Shown piece by piece: positions 45,302-53,437 of a DNA stretch of 64,000 bases; the first letter of the stretch is position 1, and the number at the start of each line of letters is the position of its first letter. The notes beneath the pieces were generated by a model. The model saw nothing but the letters and a program-made list of their open reading frames with translations. It was not told the DNA's origin and ran no database searches. Source of the DNA: an uncultured Bacilli bacterium (GTDB taxonomy: Bacteria > Bacillota_I > Bacilli_A > RF39 > UBA660); the NCBI GenBank assembly GCA_934130175.1, contig CAKOXP010000007.1, forward strand, positions 9,035-73,034, read 5' to 3'. A program made the position numbers and the translations under genes.

Positions 45302-45748
45302 TTAAGAACCAGGTCTTATAGGATTACATTTTTTTGTTAAGGTATTATTATTAGTAGGATAGACTATAGCATTGCCCTTATTAACATAAAGTGAAAAATT
45401 ATATTTAAGTTTACCATTTTCTTTAGTTGCATTTACAAAGGTTTTAGCTTTATCAATAGTTTCACCTTTATTTCCATTATATGCTTTTATTAAATTTTCA
45501 TTTACTAAATCATCATATGTTATAACTACACATTGTGAACCTGTTTGATTTCTAACAAATAAATCTCTATCATATTTATCAACATAAAGTTTTGCACCGT
45601 TAACAAGTACCTTTTCATATGATTCGTAAACCGCTTGTCTACCACTTTTTTGTAATTCTGTAATTGCTGGTAAACTAATAAGTGAAATTACACTTATTAT
45701 TGCCATCGTAACTATTAACTCTGTTAAAGTAAAACCTTTATTATTCAT
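45302..45748 (-). CDS. type IV prepilin-like protein (class III signal)
   Basis: About 148 residues from MNNKGFTLTELIVTM; the GGTGA site fits this ATG. The leader NNKG followed by FTLTELIVTMAIISVISLISLPAI is the classic prepilin peptidase site plus hydrophobic N-terminal helix, with Glu at mature position 5. The body has a pilin-like helix and two Cys at about 77 and 142 (SQCVV, KKCNP) that could form a disulfide. No pilus ATPase, peptidase or platform protein lies in the window, so it is an orphan pseudopilin here; competence pseudopilins of the ComG class are an alternative. Confidence 0.85.
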   Translation of the reverse strand: MNNKGFTLTELIVTMAIISVISLISLPAITELQKSGRQAVYESYEKVLVNGAKLYVDKYDRDLFVRNQTGSQCVVITYDDLVNENLIKAYNGNKGETIDKAKTFVNATKENGKLKYNFSLYVNKGNAIVYPTNNNTLTKKCNPIRPGS

Positions 45749-45871
45749 ACACTTCACCTATTTTAATTATATCATATCTGATGAAAAGTGACTTTCTAAT
45801 TTTAGTATTAATAGTAAATTTACACATGTTTATTTAAATAACATACATTATTATAGGTGAAGTATATGAAT
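45743..45871. repeat. inverted repeat over two divergent gene starts
   Basis: Arms 45743-45761 and 45853-45871 match in 18 of 19 positions. Each arm consists of ribosome-binding site, spacer and start codon of one of the divergent genes (prepilin on minus, small membrane protein on plus); the 91-base interior holds the promoters, including a minus-strand TGATATAAT extended -10. Confidence 0.7.
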
Positions 45872-46087
45872 TTTAATGGTCCTAAACATAAATTTTTTTG
45901 TAGATGTAATTACTGCAAACAAAAAAGAAGAAGTAGTCTCTTCTATTTATCATTAATACTAATCTTTTTAATAATTATTTTTTATCAGGCATTAATCCTT
46001 ATTTTTATCACTACAAAACTTAATGCTATTTTATTATTCTTTGAATTTATTTTCATTTTCTTCTTGGTATTTTTCATTCTCTTTTAG
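45866..46087 (+). CDS. small two-helix membrane protein with Cys/His-rich N-terminus
   Basis: A 73-residue protein starting at MNFNGPKHKFFCRCNYC; the ATG at 45866 with AGGTGA is preferred to a GTG three codons earlier. The N-terminal 25 residues are basic and have CRCNYC, a possible metal-binding knuckle. They are followed by two long hydrophobic segments (about 27-47 and 53-73) rich in Phe, Ile and Leu. Its last 54 bases overlap the end of the convergent kinase-like gene. Being small and AT-rich it could be spurious, but the strong ribosome site and basic start support it. Confidence 0.5.
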   Translation: MNFNGPKHKFFCRCNYCKQKRRSSLFYLSLILIFLIIIFYQALILIFITTKLNAILLFFEFIFIFFLVFFILF

Positions 46088-46945
46088 AATAAAATCCCTA
46101 GTTTTAGAAACATATCTTATTAGTTTATAAGTTTCTGTACAATCTTTTAAATGATGTCTGCTAAATTTAATTTTTTCTGGTAATGATATTAATGCTAAAA
46201 AAAGTAGATATTCTTCGTTATTATAAAAGAATTTAGATTGGTAAAAATCAAATAAACTTGACATTTCTAGTTCTAAATAATCACTCTTATAAAAATAAAT
46301 AAAATCATAAATTGGTATATCTCTTCTACATTTATTCCAGCTAATCAGTTGTTTTTTCTCATCAACAAGGAAATGTTCCAAATTTGGTTTTCCATGCAAC
46401 AAAACTACTCTTTCTTTTGTTTGTTTTATTTTTAACTGATACCACTCATCTAATTTTTCTTTAGAATAATTTAGGGATGAATAGATAAGGGATACATTCC
46501 TAATTAATAAATATTCTTCTGGAGCCATATAAACTTTTTGTTCAATTATATCTTGTAAGTCATAATAATAACGATATAAATTATCTATCTTATTATTTAA
46601 CTCTTCATATAATTTTTTAGTATCATCTAAAACTACTTTTCTATAAAAAGTAGTTTTATTATGTAGTAAGCTTAAAACATTAACCAATTCTATTCCTTTT
46701 TCATCCTTAGGAATATTCATTTCATCAATATATGGAAATATATCATAGTTATCTACCATTTCTTTATCTAGCAAATAATCAAAATGCTTATTATTTAAAT
46801 ATTCATATAAATGATCTTCATTGGGACTATTTTTCTTTAATACAAATTTTCCTTTATCAGTATCAATTATTCTTATATTATTCTTTTCTTCATACTTTCT
46901 AATATTTAGATCATATTTTGTACTTATTTTCTCTAAACTATTCAT
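46034..46945 (-). CDS. YsxE/CotS-like degenerate kinase-fold protein
   Basis: A 303-residue protein resembling the spore-coat kinase-like group (CotS, YutH, YsxE) within the aminoglycoside phosphotransferase fold. The N-lobe has NIRIIDTDKGKFVLKK, with the likely ATP-site Lys. VVLLHGKPNLEHFLVDEKK is in the place of the catalytic loop HGDxxxxN, but the catalytic Asp is replaced, and DIPIYDFIYFYK stands for the DFG-like region. Activity is therefore doubtful. Its start overlaps the stop of the SpoVID-like gene by eight bases. Bacillus has the same pair, spoVID-ysxE. Overlaps a small convergent gene at its 3' end. Confidence 0.7.
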   Translation of the reverse strand: MNSLEKISTKYDLNIRKYEEKNNIRIIDTDKGKFVLKKNSPNEDHLYEYLNNKHFDYLLDKEMVDNYDIFPYIDEMNIPKDEKGIELVNVLSLLHNKTTFYRKVVLDDTKKLYEELNNKIDNLYRYYYDLQDIIEQKVYMAPEEYLLIRNVSLIYSSLNYSKEKLDEWYQLKIKQTKERVVLLHGKPNLEHFLVDEKKQLISWNKCRRDIPIYDFIYFYKSDYLELEMSSLFDFYQSKFFYNNEEYLLFLALISLPEKIKFSRHHLKDCTETYKLIRYVSKTRDFILKENEKYQEENENKFKE

Positions 46946-47762
46946 TACAATTTGGTATTATTATTTTAGAACCAATTTCTAAATTACTAAGATCATTGTA
47001 TTCACTCAATTCTTCTCTTGTAACGTTGTAAGTATCTAGTATTTTTTCGATACTATCTTCTCTTCTCATAATGTAAACAGAATAGGTTGTAAATGTTTCT
47101 TCTGAATTTTCAAATACTTGGAATAAAGAACTAATATTAGTATTCTTATTTTCTTCCATTTCTTCACTTTCCTTTTTTTCTATAGTATTTAAGTTTTTAT
47201 CTAACTCAGCTTCTGGCATACTAATTTCATTTTCTAGTATTTCTTCAGTTAAGTTTTTATCATTATTTTTTACAGTTACAGCTTCGTCGATTATTTCTTC
47301 TTTTTCTTCGATAATCTTATTATCATCAGTTTTTAAATCACCGTCACATTCTCTGATTAAATCAGAATCTGCTTTATCTTTGGTTTCTTTAATCTTTTCT
47401 GTTAAAGTTTCTAAATCAGTATCATCTTCTAAAACAATTTCTTCTACCCCTTCTAATAATAAATCAATATTACACTTTAAACTATCTTCTGATTCTATTT
47501 CATAATTGAAATTGTTAATAGATGTTTTTACACTAGATAAATCAAGTTTCTCAACCAAATCGATTTCTACTGGAATTTCGTAACTAAAATCTTCTACTAT
47601 AGTAGAAGCCTCTGTCATTTTATAAGTACCAGAAACAATAAATTTACCTGTTGCATAGCTAGAATTTTTAAACTCTATTTGATGATCTAAAGAAATTGAT
47701 GTAATTTCTCCTATCATACTAGGAAAATCTAATTTTTTTTCAAAAGATATTACTTTTTTCAT
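46938..47762 (-). CDS. SpoVID-like protein with C-terminal LysM
   Basis: About 274 residues from MKKVISFEKKLDFP; GGAG fits this ATG and an upstream ATG overlaps it. Residues 1-110 show the SpoVID N-domain pattern: EITSISLDHQIEF, IVSGTYKMTE, FSYEIPVEIDL, and NFNYEIESEDSLKCNIDLLLEG. Residues about 115-215 are an acidic linker, and residues about 223-270 a LysM domain (SVYIMRREDSIEKILDTYN, IGSKIIIPN). SpoVID guides coat assembly around the forespore in Bacillus. The protein is roughly half the Bacillus length. The overlap with a YsxE-like gene and the neighbouring lon and tig genes support the assignment by synteny. Confidence 0.7.
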   Translation of the reverse strand: MKKVISFEKKLDFPSMIGEITSISLDHQIEFKNSSYATGKFIVSGTYKMTEASTIVEDFSYEIPVEIDLVEKLDLSSVKTSINNFNYEIESEDSLKCNIDLLLEGVEEIVLEDDTDLETLTEKIKETKDKADSDLIRECDGDLKTDDNKIIEEKEEIIDEAVTVKNNDKNLTEEILENEISMPEAELDKNLNTIEKKESEEMEENKNTNISSLFQVFENSEETFTTYSVYIMRREDSIEKILDTYNVTREELSEYNDLSNLEIGSKIIIPNCNE

Positions 47763-47815
47763 ATTAATCTCCTCTACTTTCATTAAATAATATGAAAAAA
47801 AAAAGAATTTATTCT

Positions 47816-48457
47816 TTATTTAAGTTTTGATAAATTCCTTTTTATTGGTTTCATGAGCATTTTAATTTTTGGTTCTTCCTTACTTATTCTGTCAAATTCA
47901 TTTCTTGTAAGTTCTATACAGTCTGGAAATAATTGATATAATTCTGGCATCATATAGGTAAAAAATGAGGTTGATTCTAAAAACTGACGACTATCTATCT
48001 CACTTAATTTATTATTACCATCAATTGCTTCTTGAAGTCTCGCAACTACATAGTAATCACCTTGCATAGAATCAAATAACATCTTATCTGTGTATGATAA
48101 ATATCCTCTCATAGATGTTTCACCACCTAAATATTTACTGATAATATCATCTTTATCCTTAGAACATTTTAACTGATTTAAACTAACAATATGCTTATTT
48201 CTGATATCTCTTTCTTCTTTTGAATCAGCAAATTTTTCGCTAGCCAAGCTGACTATCAATTGTGTCTTATCAATGAAATCTCGTAGAAAGAAAAACTCAG
48301 GATCATTTTCTAACATATTACTTATCGTATCCATAAACTCTACACAATCTTCTTTTTTTTCAAAACCAGACACTATTTCATTTGGTGTATTTCCTATCAT
48401 CAAAGCTCTAAAAAGCAAACAATTTATTTTACTTATTAGCATTTGTAATTCTTCCAT
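47816..48457 (-). CDS. hypothetical protein coupled to lon
   Basis: A 213-residue soluble, probably all-helical protein without recognised domain. EELQMLISKINCLLFRALMIGNTPNE starts the chain; YLGGETSMRGYLSYTDKML and YVVARLQEAIDGNNKLSEID are the most structured-looking parts. Its ATG overlaps the TAA of lon (TAATG) with GGGGTGA upstream, so it is made with Lon and may be a substrate adaptor or regulator; that is only a positional argument. The next gene is SpoVID-like, 54 bases away. Confidence 0.6.
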   Translation of the reverse strand: MEELQMLISKINCLLFRALMIGNTPNEIVSGFEKKEDCVEFMDTISNMLENDPEFFFLRDFIDKTQLIVSLASEKFADSKEERDIRNKHIVSLNQLKCSKDKDDIISKYLGGETSMRGYLSYTDKMLFDSMQGDYYVVARLQEAIDGNNKLSEIDSRQFLESTSFFTYMMPELYQLFPDCIELTRNEFDRISKEEPKIKMLMKPIKRNLSKLK

Positions 48458-50757
48458 TATTTCACCCCAAACACTTCTTTATAAACATCAATGTAATTTG
48501 ACACTAAAACAAATTTCAAATTAGATTTAATTTCTTCAGGTATTTCATCTAAATCAGGTTCATTTTGTTTTGGTAAAAATACTTTTTTAATACCGGCACG
48601 AGAGGCTCCTAAAACTTTTTCTTTTAACCCTCCAATTGGAAGAACTCTACCTTGAAGAGTTAACTCCCCTGTCATAGAAATATCACCGGATACAGCTTTA
48701 TTAGAAAGAACTGATATTAAGGATGTCGCTAAAGCAATACCTGCACTTGGACCTTCTTTATTAACTGCTCCTTCTGGTAAGTGAATATGTAAATCATTTT
48801 CTTCAAATAATTTAAAATCTATCCCAAACTCTTTAGCATTAGCTTTAATATAAGAAAGCGCTATATGAGCCGATTCTTGCATCACATCTCCTAAACTTCC
48901 AGTTAAAATTAGTTTGCCGTTTCCTTTGTAATAGGTAACTTCTATTGGTAATATATCACCACCAAAAACAGTATAAGCCATTCCATTAACAACACCGATT
49001 TGTTTTTTAGTCTGGTTTTCTAGATATTGGTATTTCTTTTTTCCTAGGAATTCTTCTAGTAAGGTAGTAGTGATAATATATTGTGCAACATCAAATTCTG
49101 TAAGAAGTTTTTTTACTACCTTTCTTAATAATGTTGCGATTAGCCTTTCTAGTTCACGTACCCCTGCTTCTTTTGTATAATTTCTAATTATAGTTAAAAT
49201 TGCTTCATCTTCAAAACTAACTTGAAGTTCAGTTAAACCATGTTCTTCTAACTGGCGAGGAATTAAATAATTTTTAGCTATATCTAGTTTTTCATATTCT
49301 GTATAACTAGAAAGTTCAATTAATTCTAGACGATCTCTTAATTCATAAGGAATTTGTTCTATATAGTTAGCAGTTGCGATAAACATAACTTTTGACAAAT
49401 CAAACTCCTCTTCGATATAATGATCTGAAAACTTAGAGTTTTGTTCTGGATCTAATACTTCAAGTAGACTACTTGCAGGATCACCTTTTATATCCTTAGT
49501 CATTTTATCAATTTCATCAATTATAAATACAGGATTAGTAGTACCTGCTTTTCTAATACCTTGAATAATACGACCTGGATTTGCTCCTACATAAGTTCTA
49601 CGATGTCCTATAATTTCAGCTTCATCATTAATTCCACCAACACTTATTTTAGTAACTTTTCTGTTAATACTTTTAGCAATTGATAAAGCAAGAGAAGTTT
49701 TTCCTACTCCTGGTGGTCCAACTAGACAAATAATTGGACTACGTAAATTATTAGTATTTTGTTTTACAGCTAAGTATTCTAAAATTCTTGACTTTACATC
49801 ATCAAGCCCATAATGAGAGGCATCCAAACTACGTTTTACTTGGCTTAAATCTTCAATATCTTTAGTAAACTTATGCCAAGGCAAGTTAAGCATCCAGTCT
49901 AAATAATCTCTAATTGTACCAAGTTCTGGTGAATTAGAATTAACTGTTTCATATCTACTTATTTCTTTTTTGATACGTTCTTTTACTTTATTACTACATT
50001 TAAGTTTTGAAAGTTTATATTTTAAGTTAGCAACTTCATCTTCTTTAGTATTAACATCACCCAACTCTTTTTGGATAACTTTGATTTTCTCTCTTAAATA
50101 AAACTCTTTTTGACTATCATTTAATTCTTTTTCAACTTGATCTTCAATACTTTTTTCTAAAGCAATTACTTTCAAATCTTCATTTATATCTTCCATAATT
50201 AGTTTTGATCTAATAATAGGATTTATCTCCAAGATATATCTTTTCTTTTTCTCATACGAAAATGGTAAGAAAGTTGAAACTAAATCGCATAAACTTCCTA
50301 AATCAGTAATTGCTGGTATCTGGGATAAGACAGCATTACTCATATATGGAACATTATTTATATATTTTTCTATTGCTTTAACTAAAATACTACGATAAGT
50401 ACTAGCTTCTTCTATATCGTAATTAAGAGGAATATCAGCTAGTTCTGCTTCATAAAAATTATCGTTATTAATATATTCTTTTACAATTACTCTTTTAATT
50501 CCTGATAGAACTATTCTTGTTTTACCATTAGGTACATCCATCTTTAGTTTTATTTTTCCAACAACACCAACATTTGGTAATGATGTTATATTATCAACTT
50601 CATTAATAATTGGATTAACGATAAGTATAAGTTGGTTAGATGAAGATTCTGCTACTGAAATAATTTCTCTATCATTAACACTATCACATTCAATACGTAT
50701 TTCACTATTAGGAAACAAAACCATATCATGAACAAGTAAGACATTAAGTTTTTCCAA
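48457..50757 (-). CDS. lon: ATP-dependent protease Lon
   Basis: About 766 residues with a probable TTG start at 50757, seven bases after AGGAGG; an upstream GTG abuts the ribosome site. The LAN substrate domain (LLVHDMVLFPNSEIRI) is followed by a central coiled-coil, the AAA+ module (GPPGVGKT at about 347-354, FIIDEIDKM), and the protease domain with the Ser-Lys dyad in EGAVNKEGPSAGIALA and PIGGLKEKVLGA. It degrades misfolded and regulatory proteins. It lies between the trigger factor gene and a coupled hypothetical gene. In Bacillus, clpX and lonB separate tig from lonA; they are absent here. Confidence 0.95.
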   Translation of the reverse strand: MEKLNVLLVHDMVLFPNSEIRIECDSVNDREIISVAESSSNQLILIVNPIINEVDNITSLPNVGVVGKIKLKMDVPNGKTRIVLSGIKRVIVKEYINNDNFYEAELADIPLNYDIEEASTYRSILVKAIEKYINNVPYMSNAVLSQIPAITDLGSLCDLVSTFLPFSYEKKKRYILEINPIIRSKLIMEDINEDLKVIALEKSIEDQVEKELNDSQKEFYLREKIKVIQKELGDVNTKEDEVANLKYKLSKLKCSNKVKERIKKEISRYETVNSNSPELGTIRDYLDWMLNLPWHKFTKDIEDLSQVKRSLDASHYGLDDVKSRILEYLAVKQNTNNLRSPIICLVGPPGVGKTSLALSIAKSINRKVTKISVGGINDEAEIIGHRRTYVGANPGRIIQGIRKAGTTNPVFIIDEIDKMTKDIKGDPASSLLEVLDPEQNSKFSDHYIEEEFDLSKVMFIATANYIEQIPYELRDRLELIELSSYTEYEKLDIAKNYLIPRQLEEHGLTELQVSFEDEAILTIIRNYTKEAGVRELERLIATLLRKVVKKLLTEFDVAQYIITTTLLEEFLGKKKYQYLENQTKKQIGVVNGMAYTVFGGDILPIEVTYYKGNGKLILTGSLGDVMQESAHIALSYIKANAKEFGIDFKLFEENDLHIHLPEGAVNKEGPSAGIALATSLISVLSNKAVSGDISMTGELTLQGRVLPIGGLKEKVLGASRAGIKKVFLPKQNEPDLDEIPEEIKSNLKFVLVSNYIDVYKEVFGVK

Positions 50758-50856
50758 GGTCACACCTCCTAAAAATGATATTGCTTTTTATTATAAATTA
50801 TTTTAGAAAAAATTCAAGTGAAAAGGCCTATTTTCTTCATTTAATTTCAAAAAAAA

Positions 50857-50875
50857 TTCACCCTTTAAGAGTGAA
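50857..50875 (-). terminator. terminator of tig
   Basis: Minus-strand TTCACTCTT and AGGGTGAA-type arms pair with one G-U and are followed by a T run, immediately after the tig stop. It separates tig from lon. Confidence 0.7.
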
Positions 50876-50881
50876 CTTTTT

Positions 50882-52156
50882 CTACTTATTTAATTCTTTT
50901 AATAAATCAATTGTTTTACGCATTTCAAGATCATATTTAATCATATCAATTCCACCAAATTGAGATAAGAATTCATCTTTAGCAACTTGATATTTCTTAG
51001 CTAATTCTTCAGCTTCTTTTTCTGCTTCTTCTTCTGTTACTTCAATTTTTTCTAATGTCATAATTTCTTCTAACATTAAACGGTAAAGTACATTAGAGTA
51101 AGCTTCTTTTTCTAATTGATTTCTTAAATCTTCCTCAGTTGATTTAGTAAATTGATAATATAAGTCAAGACTTATTCCTTGCATTCTCATTTGTTCTTCA
51201 AAACGTTTCTTTAAGCGATCAATTTCTTCATTAACCATTTCTTCTGGAATATCAACTTCAACATTTTTAGATACTTCTTCTAAAATTGCATCAATATATT
51301 TATTTTCAACATCCATTTCTTTTTGAGCTTTGATTGATTTTTCGATTTCAGCTTCTAATTTTTCTTTAGAGTCAACTCCTTCAAGTCCTAAATCTTCAAA
51401 GAAATCTTCATCTAATTCACGAGCCTCTTTTGTTTTAACTTCGTTAACTTTTACCTTAAATACAACAGGAGCTCCTTTTAAGTCTTTAACTCCATAGTCT
51501 TCTGGGAAAGTAACATTAATGTCTTTTTCTTCTCCTGCACTCATTCCGATTACTTGTTCTTCAAATCCTGGAATAAATGTATGAGAACCGATTTCTAGTG
51601 AATAGTTTTCTCCTTTTCCACCATCGAATGTTACTCCATCCTTAAATCCTTCAAAGTCAATAACAGCGATATCACCATTTTCAACTTTTCCTTCTTTAGT
51701 AACTAATTCTGTATATTTTTCTAATACATGAGAAAGTTCATGTTCAATTTCTTCTTTTGTAACTTTAACTTCTTCTTTTGCTACTTTTAATCCTTTATAT
51801 TTCTTTACATTAACTTCAGGTTTTGTAATAATCTTAAAAGTAAATTCTACTAATTCATCACTTAAATTCTTTAAACTTACATCAGGTTGAACCACTGGAA
51901 CTAACTTAGATTCTTCCATAGCTTTAGTATAAGCATCTTGTAATACTGTATCAGCTGCTTCTAACCACAAAGATTCTTTACCGAAATGCTTTTCATAAAT
52001 ATCTCTAGGTACTTTTCCTTTTCTAAATCCATCGACTTTAGCATCTTTTGATTTTACTTTGAATGCTTTGTCTAAGGCATTTTTCCATGCTTCTCCATCA
52101 ATTTTTATTACTACTTCATGTATATTTTTTTTAGTTTCTTCTTTTTTCTTTGCCAT
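50882..52156 (-). CDS. tig: trigger factor
   Basis: A 424-residue ribosome-associated chaperone. The N-terminal ribosome-binding domain has VDGFRKGKVPRDIYEKHFGKE, matching the GFRxGKxP signature. The central FKBP-type prolyl isomerase domain begins GDIAVIDFEGFKDGV and has SHTFIPGFEEQVIGM. The C-terminal helical arms fill residues about 250-424 (EEMVNEEIDRLKKRFEEQM). It binds nascent chains at the exit tunnel. It has its own promoter with a palindrome over the -10 and its own terminator. Ribosome site GGAGG. Confidence 0.95.
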   Translation of the reverse strand: MAKKKEETKKNIHEVVIKIDGEAWKNALDKAFKVKSKDAKVDGFRKGKVPRDIYEKHFGKESLWLEAADTVLQDAYTKAMEESKLVPVVQPDVSLKNLSDELVEFTFKIITKPEVNVKKYKGLKVAKEEVKVTKEEIEHELSHVLEKYTELVTKEGKVENGDIAVIDFEGFKDGVTFDGGKGENYSLEIGSHTFIPGFEEQVIGMSAGEEKDINVTFPEDYGVKDLKGAPVVFKVKVNEVKTKEARELDEDFFEDLGLEGVDSKEKLEAEIEKSIKAQKEMDVENKYIDAILEEVSKNVEVDIPEEMVNEEIDRLKKRFEEQMRMQGISLDLYYQFTKSTEEDLRNQLEKEAYSNVLYRLMLEEIMTLEKIEVTEEEAEKEAEELAKKYQVAKDEFLSQFGGIDMIKYDLEMRKTIDLLKELNK

Positions 52157-52171
52157 ATATATTCCTCCAAC

Positions 52172-52188
52172 ACGTTATATTATAACGT
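52172..52188. promoter_or_regulatory. 17-bp palindrome over the tig -10
   Basis: ACGTTATA-T-TATAACGT, a perfect 8-1-8 inverted repeat that contains the TATAAT of the tig promoter. It could be an operator; AT-rich context makes chance possible. Confidence 0.4.
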
Positions 52189-52207
52189 ATATTTCTATTT
52201 AAAACAA
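52179..52207 (-). promoter_or_regulatory. tig promoter
   Basis: TTGTTT (52202-52207), 17 bases, TATAAT (52179-52184) on the minus strand, with GGAGG and ATG following. Confidence 0.65.
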
Positions 52208-52213
52208 CCAAAA

Positions 52214-52246
52214 TTTTGAAAATTATAAAGTTTTGAAAATTATAAA
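52214..52246 (+). repeat. 17-bp tandem direct repeat beside the transposase remnant
   Basis: TTTTGAAAATTATAAA occurs twice, identical, at 52214-52229 and 52231-52246. It lies exactly where the recognisable transposase sequence begins, and may be a replication-slippage scar at the deletion junction. Confidence 0.6.
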
Positions 52247-52834
52247 AAATCAAATAAAGTTTTTTACGTATATGCTGAAAAGAAAAATAATCAATCTACT
52301 CTAAATATGATTGAATATGCAGTTAGATATACTGGTAAACCTGCTATTGCTGAATCTAGAATTATAGACTATGATGGTAAATATGTTACTTTTTGGTATC
52401 AAAGACATGAAGATAATAAACTAGTTAAAGAACGTGTTCATATATATGAATTCTTTAAACATCTTATTATTCACATTCCCGATGAAAATTTCAAAACTGT
52501 ACGTTATTATGGTATTTATTCCAAAAAACACAAATTTCATAATAAAATGATTATGTTAATTAAATCTCAAACTCATAAATTAAGAAATCAACTTAATTCT
52601 TGAAGAATGTTGATTATAAAAGATTTCGATATAGGCCATCTAATATGTCCTAAATGTAAAGTGGAATTTGAAGTACCACTGGAAATGGTATTAGAATTTG
52701 AACAAGAAGATGCTTTTGATGGTCTACCAATTTCTACTCCACCATATACAATCTTTCCTAAATGTCAACACAATAAATGTGTTCCATTAGACTGTAAATC
52801 AAAAAGAGGTTACCACTATAAATACGAAAAATAA
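52229..52834 (+). pseudogene. IS91-type transposase remnant, 5' truncated with in-frame TGA
   Basis: One reading frame runs from 52229 to 52834 with a single TGA at 52601-52603. The first part reads KVFYVYAEKKNNQ, then MIEYAVRYTGKPAIAESRI and VTFWYQRHEDNK, the closing part of the IS91/IS801 Y2 transposase core (PF04986). After the TGA the same frame continues RMLIIKDFDIGHLICPKCKVEF, matching the C-terminal zinc-ribbon end of these proteins. In the family Trp-Arg usually stands here, so TGA probably replaced TGG. The N-terminal HUH and tyrosine motifs are missing, so it cannot transpose. Confidence 0.75.
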
Positions 52835-52877
52835 TTATTTATTTTAATTCAAAATTCATATAATATGAGTTGTTTTT

Positions 52878-52908
52878 GAAGTTGACAAATGTCTACTTCT
52901 TTCTGTTC
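52878..52908 (+). mobile_element. possible right end of the IS91-type remnant
   Basis: An imperfect 10-bp hairpin (GAAGTTGACA / TGTCTACTTC, loop AA) at 52878-52899 is followed five bases later by GTTC (52905-52908). IS91 elements end in a hairpin-containing terminus next to a GTTC or CTTG tetranucleotide. The spacing fits but the match is only to this general plan. Confidence 0.35.
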
Positions 52909-52939
52909 TTAGTAAGGAGAAAATTTCTTAAAACAAAAA

Positions 52940-52963
52940 AATCAGACCCTATCTTGTCTGATT
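52940..52963 (-). terminator. terminator of the dut-nrdG-nrdD operon
   Basis: AATCAGAC and GTCTGATT form an 8-bp stem; on the minus strand seven Ts follow. Confidence 0.75.
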
Positions 52964-52978
52964 ATTACAATTTCTTAG

Positions 52979-53437
52979 TTACTTGCTAGTTGAACCAAAT
53001 CCACCTTGACGAATACCTTCACTACTATCATCATCAACTGTTAGGTATTTAGCAAATACACCTTGTCCTATAGCGTCACCTTTTTTGATTTCAACATCTT
53101 CATCTTTGATATTAAAGAATGCAAACATAATATGTCCATCATTATCTGGATTACCATAATAGTCTTTATCAACAACTCCAACACTGTTTGCTAAAACAAG
53201 ACCTTTTTTACCTGGATTAGAACTTCTATTGTATAAATATAAAACTTCATCATCCATCATATAAGCTTTAATTCCTGTTTTTACTAATGTTGGTTTCATT
53301 CCTGGTATAAATTTTGGAATAACGATATCTTCAGCTGACTCAATATCATATCCTGCAGAAAACTTTGTTTTTCTTTCAGGTAAGTTAATATTTTTGTCTT
53401 CAAAACCTTTAGCTACTTCAAATCCTCTACTACGCAT
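52979..53437 (-). CDS. dut: dUTP diphosphatase
   Basis: A 152-residue trimeric-type dUTPase. Motifs in order: AGYDIESAEDIVIP, NRSSNPGKKGLVLANSVGVVD (split across strands two and three) with the uracil-binding hairpin, DYYGNPDNDGHIMF, KGDAIGQGVF, and the C-terminal arm GIRQGGFGSTSK. It hydrolyses dUTP to dUMP, keeping uracil out of DNA and supplying dTMP synthesis. It overlaps the end of nrdG by eight bases, so dNTP supply genes are coupled. Some residues differ from the classical ANSPGTID form (ANSVGVVD), as in other Bacillota. Confidence 0.9.
   Translation of the reverse strand: MRSRGFEVAKGFEDKNINLPERKTKFSAGYDIESAEDIVIPKFIPGMKPTLVKTGIKAYMMDDEVLYLYNRSSNPGKKGLVLANSVGVVDKDYYGNPDNDGHIMFAFFNIKDEDVEIKKGDAIGQGVFAKYLTVDDDSSEGIRQGGFGSTSK

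Noticed and set aside
45302..46087. A complete competence or pilus operon
   Set aside because: Only the prepilin-like gene is recognisable; neighbours have no pilus function.
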